NCBI GenBank assembly: GCA_021811235.1
Contig: JAJZPG010000026.1
Location: 1 to 40,460 of the forward strand
Length of the DNA stretch: 40,460 nucleotides
Source of the DNA: Pseudomonadota bacterium
GTDB lineage: Bacteria > Pseudomonadota > Gammaproteobacteria > Burkholderiales > Thiobacillaceae
Reading direction: 5' to 3'
The position numbers and the translations under genes were made by a program. Below, one piece after another: positions 24,460-36,100 of this stretch; within the stretch, counting starts at the first letter, position 1, and every line of letters starts with the position of its first letter. The notes below the pieces were generated by a model, which saw only the letters and a list, made by a program, of their open reading frames with translations, did no database searches and had not been told where the DNA came from.

Positions 24460-24488
24460 AGTATCTTCAAAATGTCACGATCGCGCAA
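24460..24488 (-). promoter_or_regulatory. Possible promoter of the microprotein/PuuD-like operon
   Basis: On the minus strand TTGCGC (24488-24483), 17-base spacer, GATACT (24465-24460). The fit to sigma-70 is moderate, and it lies about 70 bases before the microprotein ATG. Confidence 0.35.
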
Positions 24489-24548
24489 GCGCCTGCGCCG
24501 CGCGGGGCACATGCTAGAATCCCGCAACACCTTCCGTCGCTGCCTCTC

Positions 24549-24830
24549 ATGGATGACGCATCCGCAAACGCCCCTTTCATCATTCGCGGCATCACCACCA
24601 AGGGTACCCGGTTCCGGCCGAGCGACTGGGCCGACCGCCTGGCAGGCGCGTTCGCGGTGATCGACCCCAACCACCGGACCAACTACTCGCCCTACGTGCA
24701 GCCGAAAACGCTGGACGGCATCCGCTGCGTGGTGGTGGACAGACAGCTCAAGGCCTCCGACCCCAACGCCTGGCGTTTCCTGAAGAGCTTTGCGCAAACC
24801 AACGAGCTGCTGACCGAGAACGCCGACTGA
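24549..24830 (+). CDS. DUF3579 protein
   Basis: A 93-residue soluble protein, MDDASANAPFIIRGITTKG at the start, with FRPSDWADRLAGAFAVID and the core SPYVQPKTLDGIRCVVVD. It matches the DUF3579 family of betaproteobacteria, whose function is unknown. A TGCTAGAAT extended -10 (24512-24520) lies about 28 bases upstream of the ATG. It ends at a bidirectional terminator shared with rpsT. Confidence 0.88.
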   Translation: MDDASANAPFIIRGITTKGTRFRPSDWADRLAGAFAVIDPNHRTNYSPYVQPKTLDGIRCVVVDRQLKASDPNAWRFLKSFAQTNELLTENAD

Positions 24831-24844
24831 GCCCCCTCGCCGGA

Positions 24845-24879
24845 AATAAAAAACGCCGCATTCAGCGGCGTTTTTTATT
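24845..24879. terminator. Bidirectional terminator between DUF3579 gene and rpsT
   Basis: 15-base arms 24845-24859 and 24865-24879 (AATAAAAAACGCCGC and its complement) with loop ATTCA. A-run on one side and T-run on the other, so it can end both convergent genes. Confidence 0.93.
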
Positions 24880-24911
24880 GTGCAGATCGAAGCTGCGTCA
24901 GCAGGCCGGGC

Positions 24912-25175
24912 TCAAGCCATGCCCTTGACGGCTTGCGACAGACGGCTCTTGTGGCGGGCAGCCTTGTTCTTGTGGATGATCTGCTTGTCGGCGATGCTGT
25001 CGATCACGCTCACGGACGACTGGAAGACGGCCTGGGCGGCAGCCTTGTCGCCGGCCTCGATCGCCTTGCGCACTTTCTTGATAGCGGTACGCAGCTCCGA
25101 GCGCTGGCTCATGTTGTGGTCGCGCTGTGCGGACGCTTGACGGGCACGTTTGCGGGCCTGGGCGGTGTTCGCCAT
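24912..25175 (-). CDS. rpsT: Ribosomal protein S20
   Basis: An 87-residue basic helical protein: [58 protein letters not shown]. It binds 16S rRNA in the 30S subunit. The RBS is CAGGAG. A promoter at 25269-25298 precedes a leader with two stem-loops. The position upstream of and divergent from murJ is conserved in many beta- and gammaproteobacteria. Confidence 0.98.
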   Translation of the reverse strand: MANTAQARKRARQASAQRDHNMSQRSELRTAIKKVRKAIEAGDKAAAQAVFQSSVSVIDSIADKQIIHKNKAARHKSRLSQAVKGMA

Positions 25176-25191
25176 GTTTCTGCTCCTGTAG

Positions 25192-25248
25192 CCCCTGCGC
25201 GCATGGGGCAGGGGGAATTGATCTAGTCGGCACCCCGTCGGGACGGGG
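25192..25248 (-). promoter_or_regulatory. rpsT leader with two stem-loops
   Basis: Two GC hairpins lie in the leader: CCCCGTC/GACGGGG (25233-25239 with 25242-25248) and CCCCTGC/GCAGGGG (25192-25198 with 25208-25214). Structured leaders often mediate autogenous control of ribosomal proteins. Here that is only suggested by position. Confidence 0.35.
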
Positions 25249-25268
25249 CTGATTCACCAAAGCCGGCG

Positions 25269-25298
25269 ATTGTACGAGAAAACCCCGCCAAAAATCAA
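25269..25298 (-). promoter_or_regulatory. Sigma-70 promoter of rpsT
   Basis: On the minus strand TTGATT (25298-25293), 18-base spacer, TACAAT (25274-25269), about 95 bases before the rpsT ATG. Confidence 0.65.
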
Positions 25299-25365
25299 GC
25301 AGCTTTTGCGTGCGGTTGCAGTTGGCGCGCCCGGCCCGCACAATGCGCGCAAAACACCGCCCTCC

Positions 25366-26904
25366 ATGAACCTTCTCAAAGCCCTCGCTGCGGTCAGCAG
25401 CATGACCCTGCTCTCCCGCATCCTGGGATTCGCGCGCGACACCATCATCGCCCGCGTGTTCGGCGCCGGCATGCTGACCGACGCCTTCTTCGTCGCCTTC
25501 AAGATCCCCAACCTCTTGCGGCGGCTGTTCGCCGAGGGCGCATTTTCCCAGGCCTTCGTGCCCATCCTCGCCGAATACAAGAATCGCAAGGGGCACGACG
25601 CCACCCTGGCACTGGTCAGCCAGGTCGGCACCGCGCTGACGCTGGTGCTGGTCGTGGTCGCCTTCCTGGGCATCCTCGGGGCACCCTGGGTGGCCTATGT
25701 CAGCGCTCCTGGCTTCCGTGCCGATCCGGAGAAGTTCGAGCTGACGGTGATGCTCCTGCGCATCACCTTCCCCTACATCATCTTCATTTCGCTGGTCGCG
25801 CTGGCGGCCGGCATCCTCAACACCTGGAGCAAGTTCTCGGTGCCGGCATTCGCACCGGTGCTGCTCAACGTCGCCATGATCGCCGCCGCGCTGTGGCTGG
25901 CACCCTACTTCGACCCGCCGGTGCTGGCGCTCGGCTGGGGAGTGGCGCTCGGCGGCGTGCTGCAACTGGCGTGGATGCTGCCGCATCTGACGAAGATCGG
26001 CATGCTGCCACGGCCCACCCGGCACTTTGACGACCCCGGCGTCCGGCGCATTCTCAAGCTGATGGCGCCCGCCACGCTGGGCGTCTCGGTGGCGCAGATC
26101 AGCCTCCTGATCAACACCATCTTCGCGTCTTTCCTCGCCACCGGCAGCGTGTCGTGGCTGTACTACGCCGACCGCCTGATGGAATTCCCCACCGGCATGC
26201 TGGGCGTGGCGCTGGGCACCATCCTGCTGCCCAGCCTGGCCAAGCATTACGCAGACGATTCGCCTACCGAATATTCGCGGCTGCTCGACTGGGGCCTGCG
26301 CCTGACCCTGCTGCTCGCGCTGCCCGCCGCGGCCGCGCTGGCCGTGCTGGCGGTGCCGCTCATCACCACGCTGTTCCACTACGGGGCCTTCACCGCCCAC
26401 GACGTCACCATGACGCAGCGCGCGCTGACCGCCTACAGCCTGGGGCTGGTCGGGCTGATCCTGATCAAGGTGCTGGCGCCCGGTTTCTATGCGCGGCAGA
26501 ACATCAGGACGCCGGTGAAGGTGGCGATCCTCACCCTCGTCGCCACCCAACTGATGAACCTCGCCTTCATCTTTCCCCTCGGCCATGCCGGCCTGGCCCT
26601 GGCGATCGGGCTGGGCGCCTGCCTCAACGCCACGTTGCTGCTGCATCTGCTGAAAAAGCACCGGATCTACCAGCCCCAGCCAGGCTGGACCGGCTATTTC
26701 CTGCGCGTGTCGCTGGCCGTCGCGCTGATGGCAGCGATGCTCTACTACGCCATGGGCGAGGCGCAATGGTGGCTGGCGGCGGGCTTCCTCGACCGCCTGA
26801 CCCGGCTGTCGCTGCTGGTCGGCGGCGGCATCGCGCTGTATTTCGCCGCACTCGGCCTGATGGGCTTCCGCCCGCGCCAGTTCGCCCGCCGGGCCGCCGA
26901 ATAA
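25366..26904 (+). CDS. murJ: MurJ, lipid II flippase
   Basis: A 512-residue MOP-superfamily transporter with about 14 hydrophobic helices. The N-terminus [20 protein letters not shown] leads into [15 protein letters not shown] and [20 protein letters not shown], with the conserved Arg/Glu residues of Mur[21 protein letters not shown] is another family signature. It flips lipid II for peptidoglycan synthesis across the inner membrane. A weak promoter TTGCAG-N17-CACAAT lies at 25316-25344. The start at 25366 excludes an unrelated upstream extension. Confidence 0.95.
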   Translation: MNLLKALAAVSSMTLLSRILGFARDTIIARVFGAGMLTDAFFVAFKIPNLLRRLFAEGAFSQAFVPILAEYKNRKGHDATLALVSQVGTALTLVLVVVAFLGILGAPWVAYVSAPGFRADPEKFELTVMLLRITFPYIIFISLVALAAGILNTWSKFSVPAFAPVLLNVAMIAAALWLAPYFDPPVLALGWGVALGGVLQLAWMLPHLTKIGMLPRPTRHFDDPGVRRILKLMAPATLGVSVAQISLLINTIFASFLATGSVSWLYYADRLMEFPTGMLGVALGTILLPSLAKHYADDSPTEYSRLLDWGLRLTLLLALPAAAALAVLAVPLITTLFHYGAFTAHDVTMTQRALTAYSLGLVGLILIKVLAPGFYARQNIRTPVKVAILTLVATQLMNLAFIFPLGHAGLALAIGLGACLNATLLLHLLKKHRIYQPQPGWTGYFLRVSLAVALMAAMLYYAMGEAQWWLAAGFLDRLTRLSLLVGGGIALYFAALGLMGFRPRQFARRAAE

Positions 26905-26961
26905 GTCGCTGAATCGGCTAGAATTAGTCCTTTTCGCGCCGGTTCCCTTTCGTTGCACTCC

Positions 26962-27891
26962 ATGCGCATCACCCACGGTTTTCGTCCCATCGGCACGCCC
27001 CATGCGGTCACCATCGGCAACTTCGACGGCCTGCACCTCGGGCACCAGACCATGCTCGTCCGCCTGCAAGACGTGGCGCGGTCGCGCGGCCTGCCGAGCT
27101 GCGTACTGAGCTTCGAGCCGCATCCACGCGAGTTCTTCGCGCCCGAGCAGGCGCCAGCGCGGCTGTCCAGCCTGCGCGAGAAAGCCGAATGCCTGCGGCG
27201 CCTGGGGATCGACCGCTTCCATGTCTTCCGCTTCGACCGTGCGTTCTCGTCGCTGACCGCCGAGGCCTTCATCGAACAGGTTCTCGGCCGCACCCTGCAG
27301 GCGAAATATGTCCTCGTCGGCGACGATTTCCGCTACGGGGCCAAGCGCGCGGGCGATTTCGCCCTCCTGAAACAGGCCGGTGCGACGCTCGGCTTCGACG
27401 CCGAATTCCTGCCCACGGTGGAAGTCTCCGGCGAGCGCGCCTCGTCGACTGCGGTCCGGCAGGCGCTCGCCGCCGGCGAACTCGAACATGCGGCGCGCCT
27501 GCTGGGCCGGCCGTACAGCATCTCGGGGCGCGTGGTGCACGGCGACAAGCTGGGACGCGACATCGGCTTTCCCACCGCCAACATCCAGCTCAAACACAAC
27601 CGCCCACCGTTGATGGGCATCTTCGCGGTCGAGTTGTGCGGCCTCAACGGCGAACCTTTGCCCGGCGTGGCGAGCCTGGGCAAGCGCCCCACCGTGAAGG
27701 GCGCGGATGCCGTGCCGGTGCTCGAAGTGCACCTGTTCGATTTCAACGCCGACATCTACGGTCGCCGCGTGCGCGTGGACTTCCTGCACAAGCTGCGCGA
27801 CGAAGAAAAATACCCCGACCTCGACAGCCTCGTCGCGCAGATCCGCCGCGACGTCGACAACGCAAAACACTTCCTGGCCACGATTAAATAA
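26962..27891 (+). CDS. ribF: RibF, bifunctional riboflavin kinase/FAD synthetase
   Basis: A 309-residue two-domain enzyme. The N-terminal adenylyltransferase has the nucleotidyl motif [10 protein letters not shown] (19-28) and [20 protein letters not shown]. The C-terminal flavokinase has [20 protein letters not shown] and [12 protein letters not shown] 26962 gives the standard MRITHGF start. A TAGAAT at 26919-26924 may be a -10. It turns riboflavin into FMN and FAD. ileS follows after 11 bases. Confidence 0.95.
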   Translation: MRITHGFRPIGTPHAVTIGNFDGLHLGHQTMLVRLQDVARSRGLPSCVLSFEPHPREFFAPEQAPARLSSLREKAECLRRLGIDRFHVFRFDRAFSSLTAEAFIEQVLGRTLQAKYVLVGDDFRYGAKRAGDFALLKQAGATLGFDAEFLPTVEVSGERASSTAVRQALAAGELEHAARLLGRPYSISGRVVHGDKLGRDIGFPTANIQLKHNRPPLMGIFAVELCGLNGEPLPGVASLGKRPTVKGADAVPVLEVHLFDFNADIYGRRVRVDFLHKLRDEEKYPDLDSLVAQIRRDVDNAKHFLATIK

Positions 27892-27902
27892 ACCCGGACG
27901 CC

Positions 27903-30692
27903 ATGCCTGACTACAAGAACACGCTCAACCTGCCCGACACCCCCTTCCCGATGCGCGGCGACCTCGCCAAGCGCGAACCCGGCTGGGTCAAAAGCTGGCA
28001 GGAGAAGCAGCGCTACGAAGCCATCCGCAAGGCCGCGGCCGGGCGGCCGAAGTTCATCCTGCACGACGGCCCGCCCTACGCCAACGGCGACATCCACATC
28101 GGCCACGCCGTCAACAAGATCCTCAAGGACATCATCGTCAAGGCGAAGACGCTTTCGGGTTTCGATGCGCCCTACGTGCCGGGCTGGGACTGCCACGGCC
28201 TGCCGATCGAGCTGCAGGTCGAGAAGACCCACGGCAAAAATATCGATGCCGCGAAATTCCGCGAGCTGTGCCGCGCCTACGCCGCCGAACAGATCGAGCG
28301 CCAGAAAGCCGACTTCATCCGCCTCGGCGTGCTGGGTGATTGGGACCATCCCTACCGCACCATGGACTTCCAGTTCGAGGCCGACACGCTGCGCGTGCTG
28401 GGACAGATCCAGCAGGCGGGTTATCTGTATCAGGGCGCCAAGCCGGTGCACTGGTGCGTCGATTGCGGCTCGGCGCTGGCCGAAGCCGAGGTCGAATACG
28501 AGGACAAGACCTCGCCGGCGATCGACGTCGGCTTCGCCGTGGCCGACCACGCCGACCTCGCCAAGCGCTTCGACATCGCGGCGATCGACGAGACTATCCA
28601 GATCGTCATCTGGACCACTACGCCGTGGACCTTGCCGGCCAACCAGGCGGTGGCGCTGCACCCCGAATTCCAGTACGCGCTGGTGCGCACGGCCAAAGGC
28701 CTGCTGATCCTCGCCGACAGCCTGCGCGATGCCGCGCTGACGCGTTACGGCTTGAGTGAAGGCGCCGAGGTCATCGCGCACACCACCGGCCAGGCGCTCG
28801 AAGGCGTGCTGCTGTGGCACCCCTTCCAGGAGCGCCAGGTACCGGTCATCGTCGGCGACCATGTCACCGCGGACGCCGGCACCGGCGCCGTGCATACCGC
28901 GCCCGGACACGGCCTCGACGACTACGTGGTCGGCAGCCGCTACGGTTTGAAAGTCGACAACCCGGTGGGCGACGACGGCCGCTTCTACGCCAGCGTGCCG
29001 CTGGTCGGTGGCATGAGCATCTGGCAGGCGAATCCGCTGATCGTGGAAACGCTGGAAGCCCGCGGCGCACTGCTGGCGCATGAGAAGCTCTTGCACAGCT
29101 ATCCGCACTGCTGGCGCCACAAGACCCCGATCATCTTCCGCGCGACACGGCAGTGGTTCATCGGGATGGATTCCAGGGGCCAGGATTCAGGGGTCAGGGA
29201 TCAGGGTGAAACGTTGCGCGAGCAGGCGATGGCGGCGGTCGATGCGACGCAGTTCTTCCCCGCCTGGGGCCGCGCGCGGCTGGAGGCGATGATCCGAAAC
29301 CGCCCCGACTGGTGCGTCTCGCGCCAGCGCAGCTGGGGCGTGCCGATGCCTTTCTTCACCCACAAGGAAACCGGCGAGCTGCATCCGAAGACGCCCGAAC
29401 TGCTCGAGATCGTCGCGAAACGCGTCGAGCAAGCCGGCATCGAGGCCTGGTTCGCGCTCGACCCGGCCGAACTGCTGGGCACGGACGCCGCGCACTACGA
29501 CAAGACCGGTCACACGCTCGACGTCTGGTTCGATTCCGGCGTCACCCACGCCTGCGTGCTCAAGCGCCGCCCCGAACTCGCGCACCCGGCCGATCTCTAT
29601 CTGGAAGGCTCCGACCAGCATCGCGGCTGGTTCCAGTCGTCCTTGCTCACCGGCTGCGCCACCGACGGCCGCGCGCCCTACGATGCGCTCCTCACCCACG
29701 GCTTCGTCGTCGACGGCCGTGGCCACAAGATGAGCAAGTCGAAGGGGAACGTCATCGCGCCACAGAAGGTGATGGACCAGTACGGTGCCGACATCCTGCG
29801 CCTGTGGGTGGCGACCACCGACTATTCCGGCGAACTGTCGATCTCGGACGAGATCCTGAAGCGCGTGGTCGAGAGCTACCGCCGTATCCGCAACACGCTG
29901 AAATTCCTGCTCGCCAATCTGTCCGACTTCGATCCCGCGGCGCACGCGCTGCCGGTCGACGACTGGCTGGAGATCGACCGCTACGCGCTGGCGCTGACGC
30001 GTCAGCTGCAGGGCGAACTGCAGGCGCACTACGACGCCTACGAATTCCACTTCATCGTGCAGAAGCTGCAGACCTTCTGCTCGGAGGACCTCGGTGGCTT
30101 CTATCTCGACATCCTGAAGGACCGCCTCTATACCAGCGGCGCCGACAGCCATGCACGGCGTGCTGCGCAGAATGCGCTCCATCACCTGACCCATGCCCTC
30201 ACGCGCTGGATGGCACCGATCCTGTCGTTCACCGGCGAGGAAGTATGGGCGCAGCTGGCAGGCGAAAACGATTCCGTGTTCCTGCACACCTGGCACGCGC
30301 TCCCGGAACAGGCCGGCGAGGCCGATCTGCTCGATCGCTGGACCCGCGTCCGCGCGGTGCGCGCCATGGTTTCGAAGGAACTCGAGACCGTACGCGTCGC
30401 CGGCGGCATCGGTTCCTCGCTGCAGGCCGAGGTCACACTGCACGCCAGCCCCGGCACCCAGACCCTGCTGGCGCCGCTGGGCGACGATCTGCGCTTTGTC
30501 CTGATCACCTCGCAGGCACGCGTCGTCGCGGCTGAGATCGATCGCGCCGAAGTGACGCCGAGCACAGCGAAGAAATGCGACCGCTGCTGGCATTACCGCG
30601 CCGACGTCGACGCCCATCCCGAGCATCCCGGCCTGTGCGGGCGCTGCGTCACCAACCTGTATGGCGCAGGCGAGGCGCGCAACCATGCGTGA
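27903..30692 (+). CDS. ileS: Isoleucyl-tRNA synthetase
   Basis: A 929-residue class I synthetase. The HIGH motif is in [18 protein letters not shown] and the KMSKS motif in [10 protein letters not shown]. The editing domain includes [20 protein letters not shown], and the C-terminal zinc site is CDRCW with CGRC. A segment at residues 424-435 ([15 protein letters not shown] 29170-29206) looks repeat-derived and lies between GMD and ETLREQA, which are normally closer together. It overlaps lspA by 8 bases. Bacterial-type enzyme, essential. Confidence 0.97.
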   Translation: MPDYKNTLNLPDTPFPMRGDLAKREPGWVKSWQEKQRYEAIRKAAAGRPKFILHDGPPYANGDIHIGHAVNKILKDIIVKAKTLSGFDAPYVPGWDCHGLPIELQVEKTHGKNIDAAKFRELCRAYAAEQIERQKADFIRLGVLGDWDHPYRTMDFQFEADTLRVLGQIQQAGYLYQGAKPVHWCVDCGSALAEAEVEYEDKTSPAIDVGFAVADHADLAKRFDIAAIDETIQIVIWTTTPWTLPANQAVALHPEFQYALVRTAKGLLILADSLRDAALTRYGLSEGAEVIAHTTGQALEGVLLWHPFQERQVPVIVGDHVTADAGTGAVHTAPGHGLDDYVVGSRYGLKVDNPVGDDGRFYASVPLVGGMSIWQANPLIVETLEARGALLAHEKLLHSYPHCWRHKTPIIFRATRQWFIGMDSRGQDSGVRDQGETLREQAMAAVDATQFFPAWGRARLEAMIRNRPDWCVSRQRSWGVPMPFFTHKETGELHPKTPELLEIVAKRVEQAGIEAWFALDPAELLGTDAAHYDKTGHTLDVWFDSGVTHACVLKRRPELAHPADLYLEGSDQHRGWFQSSLLTGCATDGRAPYDALLTHGFVVDGRGHKMSKSKGNVIAPQKVMDQYGADILRLWVATTDYSGELSISDEILKRVVESYRRIRNTLKFLLANLSDFDPAAHALPVDDWLEIDRYALALTRQLQGELQAHYDAYEFHFIVQKLQTFCSEDLGGFYLDILKDRLYTSGADSHARRAAQNALHHLTHALTRWMAPILSFTGEEVWAQLAGENDSVFLHTWHALPEQAGEADLLDRWTRVRAVRAMVSKELETVRVAGGIGSSLQAEVTLHASPGTQTLLAPLGDDLRFVLITSQARVVAAEIDRAEVTPSTAKKCDRCWHYRADVDAHPEHPGLCGRCVTNLYGAGEARNHA
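29170..29206. repeat. Tandem CAGGG repeat inserted in ileS
   Basis: Near-identical units ATTCCAGGGGCCAGG (29170-29184) and ATTCAGGGGTCAGG (29185-29198), then GATCAGGG. They are in frame and add about 12 residues to the connective region upstream of the KMSKS domain. Confidence 0.75.
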
Positions 30693-31182
30693 ATTCCTGA
30701 ACCCGGCGATGCGCAGATGGCTGGGCGTGGCTTTCGCCGTCATCGTCGCCGACCACCTGACGAAGTTCTGGGTGTCGTCGACGCTCGACTACCAGGAAGC
30801 GATCCCGGTGCTGCCTTTCTTTTCTCTGGTGCGGGTGCACAACACCGGCGCGGCGTTCAGCTTCCTCGCCGACGCCGGTGGCTGGCAGCGCTGGTTCTTC
30901 ATCGCCGTCGGCATCGTCGCCACCGTGGTCATCGTGCGTCTCTTGAGGCGCCACGGCCATGAGCCTCACCTGGCCCTGCCGCTGGCACTGGTGCTTGGCG
31001 GCGCGCTCGGCAACGTGATCGACCGCGTGGCGCTGGGCCACGTGGTCGATTTCCTCTACTTCCACTACCGCACTTTTTCGTGGCCGGCGTTCAACGTCGC
31101 CGATTCCGCCATCACCGTGGGTGCCGCCCTTCTCATCTGGGACAGCGTGCGCGGCAAACGCACTGCAGCAGGCCAGTCATGA
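30685..31182 (+). CDS. lspA: Lipoprotein signal peptidase (signal peptidase II)
   Basis: A 165-residue membrane aspartyl protease with four helices. Catalytic Asp113 is in [19 protein letters not shown] and Asp140 in [20 protein letters not shown] and [13 protein letters not shown] are further signatures. The ATG at 30685 lies inside the end of ileS, and its stop overlaps the fkpB start. It removes signal peptides of prolipoproteins in the inner membrane. Length is normal. Confidence 0.97.
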   Translation: MREFLNPAMRRWLGVAFAVIVADHLTKFWVSSTLDYQEAIPVLPFFSLVRVHNTGAAFSFLADAGGWQRWFFIAVGIVATVVIVRLLRRHGHEPHLALPLALVLGGALGNVIDRVALGHVVDFLYFHYRTFSWPAFNVADSAITVGAALLIWDSVRGKRTAAGQS

Positions 31183-31730
31183 GTGCGCGCACCGTTGCCC
31201 CCGGCGACACGCTGCAGTTGCGCTACGCGCTGCGTCCGCGCGGCGGAGACGACATCGTCTCCAACTTCGACGACGCCGAACCGGAGACCGTGACGCTCGG
31301 AGACGGCACTCTGGCGCCGATGTTGGAGCAGTGGCTGTTCGACCTGCCTGCCGGCGAACGCCACGTGTTCCTGCTCGACCCCTGGCAGGCCTTCGGCGAG
31401 AGCCAGCCCGAGCTGGTCCAGACGCTGCCGAAAACCGATCTGCCGGCCGGCATGGAATTCGTGGTCGACCAGCTGGTCGAATTTGCGATGCCCAATGGCC
31501 AGACTGTTGCCGGACACATCCTGGAAGTCGGCGACGACGCGGTGAAGGTAGACTTCAACCACCCGCTCGCCGACTTATCGGTTGAGTTCGAGGTTGAGAT
31601 CGTGCGCATTCTGCCCTCTGGTGAAGCCTCTAGCCATTCGACTAAGTCCGCATGCGGGCAAGTCGATGGTTATCCCCAACCCTCTCCCGTAAGCGGGAGA
31701 GGAGGCAAACCTGATGCCCAGACCGATTAA
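31179..31730 (+). CDS. fkpB: FKBP-type peptidyl-prolyl isomerase with repeat-extended C-terminus
   Basis: A 183-residue SlpA-type [44 protein letters not shown] and [20 protein letters not shown]. The normal family end follows about EIVRIL, near residue 145. Here the frame continues about 38 residues ([20 protein letters not shown], then [17 protein letters not shown]), and this stretch contains repeat copy 3. Downstream, a second EIVRIL-stop stretch (31732-31752) lies in another frame. The domain itself is complete, so activity may be intact. ATG 31179 overlaps the lspA stop. Confidence 0.9.
   Translation: MSARTVAPGDTLQLRYALRPRGGDDIVSNFDDAEPETVTLGDGTLAPMLEQWLFDLPAGERHVFLLDPWQAFGESQPELVQTLPKTDLPAGMEFVVDQLVEFAMPNGQTVAGHILEVGDDAVKVDFNHPLADLSVEFEVEIVRILPSGEASSHSTKSACGQVDGYPQPSPVSGRGGKPDAQTD
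31671..31704. repeat. GC-rich palindromic repeat, copy 3, inside fkpB
   Basis: ATCCCCAACCCTCTCCCG followed by TAAGCGGGAGAGGAGG. It shares CCCCAACCCTCTCCCG and the palindromic stem with copy 2, in the same orientation. It lies within the extended C-terminal coding part of fkpB. Confidence 0.82.
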
Positions 31731-31765
31731 CGAAATCGTCCGCATCCTCTGAGACTGGAATTCCC

Positions 31766-32692
31766 ATGACGTCCACCATCCTGCTTGCCAACCCGCGCGG
31801 CTTCTGTGCCGGCGTCGACCGCGCCATCGCCATCGTCGAGCGCGCGCTGGAGAAATTCGGCGCGCCGATCTATGTGCGGCACGAAGTCGTCCACAACACC
31901 TTCGTCGTCAACGACCTCAAGGCCAAGGGCGCAATCTTCGTCGAGGAACTCGCGGAGGTGCCGGCCGGTGCCACCGTCATCTTCAGCGCCCACGGGGTGT
32001 CGCAGGCCGTGCGCGCCGAAGCCGAGGCGCGCGGACTGAACGTGTTCGACGCCACCTGCCCGCTCGTCACCAAGGTACACGTCGAAGTCAGCAAGATGCG
32101 CGACAAGGGCTACGAAATCGTGATGATCGGCCACAAGGGCCACCCCGAGGTTGAGGGCACTCTGGGCCAGTCGAATGGCGGCATGTACCTGGTCGAGACG
32201 CCGGAAGACGTCGCCCGGCTGCAGGTCACCAATCCCGACAAGCTCGCCTACGTCACCCAGACCACGCTATCGGTCGACGACGCCGCGCGGGTGGTCGATG
32301 CGCTGCGCGCACGTTTTCCCAATATCGCGGGGCCGAAGAAGGACGATATCTGCTACGCGACGCAGAACCGACAGGACGCCGTCAAGGCGCTGGCCCCGCA
32401 GTGCGATGTGGTGATAGTGGTGGGGTCGCCGACCAGTTCCAACTCGAACCGGTTAAGGGAGGTTGCGGAGAATCTCGGCGTGCAGGCTTATATGGTGGAC
32501 AACGCAGGCGAGATCAATCCGCAATGGATCTCGGGCAAGAAAAGGGTAGGTGTAACGGCCGGTGCCTCGGCGCCGGAGATTCTGGTTCGCGCCGTAATCC
32601 AACGGCTTAACCAACTGGGGGTGGGCAACGTCACCGATCTTGAGGGCGTGCAGGAGAAAGTCGGGTTCCCGTTGCCAAAAGGCCTGGATTGA
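31766..32692 (+). CDS. ispH: IspH, 4-hydroxy-3-methylbut-2-enyl diphosphate reductase
   Basis: A 308-residue iron-sulfur enzyme that ends the MEP isoprenoid pathway. The three cluster Cys are C14 ([12 protein letters not shown]), C98 ([10 protein letters not shown]) and C196 ([13 protein letters not shown]). [11 protein letters not shown] and VTAGASAPE complete the active site. It follows fkpB by 35 bases and converges with pilE. In roughly the last third, wobble positions become less GC-rich, as in the pilus genes downstream. Confidence 0.97.
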   Translation: MTSTILLANPRGFCAGVDRAIAIVERALEKFGAPIYVRHEVVHNTFVVNDLKAKGAIFVEELAEVPAGATVIFSAHGVSQAVRAEAEARGLNVFDATCPLVTKVHVEVSKMRDKGYEIVMIGHKGHPEVEGTLGQSNGGMYLVETPEDVARLQVTNPDKLAYVTQTTLSVDDAARVVDALRARFPNIAGPKKDDICYATQNRQDAVKALAPQCDVVIVVGSPTSSNSNRLREVAENLGVQAYMVDNAGEINPQWISGKKRVGVTAGASAPEILVRAVIQRLNQLGVGNVTDLEGVQEKVGFPLPKGLD

Positions 32693-32730
32693 CTTTCCAA
32701 ACCTGACTGCTCAAACGGACAATGCCATTT

Positions 32731-33138
32731 TCACCAGCACCCGGCAGGGCCTTGCACCCCGGTATGCGTCAGCGTCAGGTCGGCACAGCTGTCGTTTGTC
32801 TGGGAATTCACACGCGTCGCCTTTAAGTTAAAGGTTGTCGCCGTGGCTGTGGTAAAACCGATGGTGTAGCGACGCGCCCCTCCGGTCGACCCCGCGGGTG
32901 AAACCGCAGACGTCGGAGCGGCAGCGGTGGCGCACGTCGCGTTTGTCCCATACGTCCCGCAGGTCGTGAAACGACGCTCCATGAACTGCGCCGTTTCCAT
33001 CATGATCGACTGGGCTTCGGCACGGTTCGCCCGCAGCACATATTGCTGATACGACGGGTAGGCGATTGCTGCCAGTATCCCGACGATCGCTACCGCGACC
33101 ATCAGCTCGATCAAGGTAAATCCACTTTGAGTACGCAT
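32731..33138 (-). CDS. pilE: Type IV pilus minor pilin PilE
   Basis: A 135-residue prepilin. Short leader MRTQSG, cleavage after Gly6, then [20 protein letters not shown] with Glu at mature position 5. Cys60, 69, 118 and 134 could form two disulfides. The RBS AGGGAGG fixes the start at 33138. It lies 10 bases after pilY1 as the last gene of the operon, the position pilE has in Pseudomonas. The mature part after residue 65 is Thr/Ala-rich. A major pilin is less likely, given its place in the operon. Confidence 0.9.
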   Translation of the reverse strand: MRTQSGFTLIELMVAVAIVGILAAIAYPSYQQYVLRANRAEAQSIMMETAQFMERRFTTCGTYGTNATCATAAAPTSAVSPAGSTGGARRYTIGFTTATATTFNLKATRVNSQTNDSCADLTLTHTGVQGPAGCW

Positions 33139-33148
33139 ACAGCCTCCC

Positions 33149-36100
33149 TTATTGAATCTGCCGCCACGAAGCACGAGATTTGAGCGTACCTGAGTTGATC
33201 GGGGGCGCACCCAGCTTGCCGGACGAGCCGCTCAGAGGGATGTAAGCGCGGTCCCCGGCTTGGATCGGCTTGCCGAAACCGCCGCTGATGCCCACGCCAC
33301 TGTCCACACCGCTGACCTGCGCCATCACGCCGCCACCGATATCGACCATGTCATTGGTGTTGAAATAGCCATCTCCGTTGACATCGAAGGCCGGTATCGT
33401 TAGCGCACCGCCTGTTGAAGGATTGACCTGCATCATTATGCTCCGTCCTCCATACTGGCACGGGATGTTGACCGGGGTAATGGTCTGGTAAATCAGGGTG
33501 CCGTCGAACAGGTAAGGTGCACTCACTACGCGCTCACCTTCCGCACCTGCAATTGGTGAAATCAGGTCAAGAACCCATCCCTTTTGCGTCGCATAATCGG
33601 GTGCGCTGGTACCGAGAACACGCACGCGAATCTCTTCGTTGGTGGCGCTTTGCGGCTGTGTCGGATCCTCAAGTCGCGTCGCTTCATAGACGATGGTTTG
33701 TGCATTCAATTGGGTGCGGTGATTAGAGCCTGAGTACGCCGCGGACGACGTATCTTCATCCACCACTCCATACATCGACTGCGTGCTGATATTTGTGTTG
33801 TCACCCACAGCAAAATACTGTCCGGTGCCGAAATAGATCATCAGGCCTGTCGCCCCTGAAGGAGCCAAACCGACTTCCACTGGGGCCGTGATCGGCTGCG
33901 GGTTGCCCGATACATCCTTTGCCTGGAACAGGGGGATGGGTGTCGTGCCAGTCTTGAATGCCACGTCCCATTGGCTGCTGTTGGAAGGGAACTTGAATTT
34001 CCAGAGATTGCCCTTCATGTCACCTGCATAGACCTGATCAATGATGCGGTCGCCGTCCTTGTCCACCAGAACCGGGGTCGACAGGCCATTGTTCGGTGCA
34101 CCACCCACATCGAACGCCTTGACCTGGGTGTGATCATCTACACGAACCATGAAAAGCACAGCTTTACCGTTGGCGCTATTAATTCCGTTGCCAAACACAG
34201 CCCAGTAGTTTCCATCCGGAAAACGCGCCACAGTCACGGCCCCCAGGATGTAACCCATGTTCCCTTGATCAGTCTCATCTCCAGCATTAGTACCTAAAAA
34301 TTCCCACAACACGCTCGAATTTCCAAATGAATCAGGGTTCGTCACGTTCAGTGCGTAGACAGCTTTACCACCAGCGCCCAGACTGCCGGCGAGAACGGTC
34401 TTCCAGCTCGGTGTTCCTCCCCAATAGGCGTCCCAGGCCGTCGGCGAACCGTCGACGAAATACCTGTGCCCAGGCGGATTGGGTGCGGAATAGGCCGGGG
34501 CCGTCAGCAGGTGAAGGTTGGGAATGACGGTCTTGGGCACGTAGGCGAACAGTTCCACGCCGTCCGAGGCCCGGAAGGCATGCAGCATGCCGTCGTTCGC
34601 CGCAGCATAGACCACTGCCGTGCGATTGACCTTGTTGGCCAGGAAGGTCGCGTAGTCGGTACCTTCGGTCGTGGCCCACACGTTGTAGCCAAAGTTCTCG
34701 TCCTTCACGTAGTGCGGATCGGCATTGACGATATCGCCCAGTTTGCTGCTGCGGTTGCGGAACGTGCCGCCGTTCTTCTGTTCGTTGGTGTCATCGCCGC
34801 GCAGGTAGGCCAGGCTCGATGCGCCGCCGACCGCCGTTTCGATCGTGGTCCCACTGAAGTCCGTGCCGGCCGACCCATCCCAGGTCTTGATGTTGCGCGA
34901 GCCATGCGCAGGAATCTGCTGGGAGGCATCCCATACCATGGTGCCGATGCTTCCGTTCGCGTCGAGCGGAAACGCCTTGAGCTGTCCACTCCAGTCGGCG
35001 CTGTTGAACAACGCCTGATAGAGATGTGCCGTCGTGACCACACGGGTGGAGTTGGACGCCACTGCGGCCGCAGACGAGGTACGCTCGAAAATATCGTTGA
35101 AAGAGCGAGTCAGCGCATCCACCAGTTTCTGCGGGTCGCTGGCCAGTACATAGTTGTCGGGAATTCCGTCTGCATCCGCGTCCCACTCCGCCGTCGACGT
35201 AGTGGTGGAGACATTCGGGTTGCCGTCACCGTTACTGTCCTTGAAACCGCCGTATTTGCCCGCCAGCCAGAGCATGTTCTTCGGCCCGTCCAGCGGGTTG
35301 GACGCATACTCCTGAGTATCGATGATGAAGGTCGATACGGTCTGCGTTCCCGCCAGGTCGCTGCGCAGATCCTGAGTATTCGCATAATAGGCCAAGCCGG
35401 CGATGTAGTAGGAATTATGCTTCTGGGTAGCCGGGCACGTCCCCATCACTTCGCCCAAGCTGGTGATGGTCTTGGTCGTGCAGGAGCCAGCGTTGGCGGC
35501 CACACCCGGGACCCAGCCGACCGAGTCGTTCGTGCCGGAGGCGGTCCCGCTGGTCCAGGTCCCTGTATCGGTCCATGAAGCCCCATTCAGTCCTTCGAGC
35601 GCACCGACCGTGTTGGTCAGCGCGGTGACATCGATGTCACCATCCGCGTTGCTCGGCGGATCACAGTCGCTTGCGGTGAAAATGGCCGGCAAACCGGTAG
35701 CGCCGGCCTTGCTACATGTGAAATAGGTGCCAGGCAACCGCTTGTCCAGCCAGGGATTCGCGTCATTGATGCCGACGATGAAATTCTTCTGGCAGCTGTA
35801 CTGAATCGGGTCATCCCAGGTCGTAACAACGTTGAAACCGCCCGCATAGCTCGACCAGTTGTTGTGGTACTCCGGCGTCGGCCCGAGATTCTTGAAGTAG
35901 CGGATGCTCTCGTAGAACAGTTCCCCGATAGGATCATAGCTCTTGTAACCGACATCGCTGAACTTGTTGATGTAATTGATTACCCCACTGTTGTAGCCGG
36001 AAGCCCCATCGGGGTTATTGACCAGCAGGCCGTTGGTTGCGTCGAATTCCTTAAGCGTGTTGTTCACCGCCCCCGTGGTGGTTGCGTAGGTCGGGCCGAC

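Noticed and set aside
24898-27870. 990-codon minus-strand frame opposite murJ and ribF
   Set aside because: Shadow of codon bias; its composition is His/Gln/Glu-rich and it lacks domains, while the plus strand encodes MurJ and RibF.
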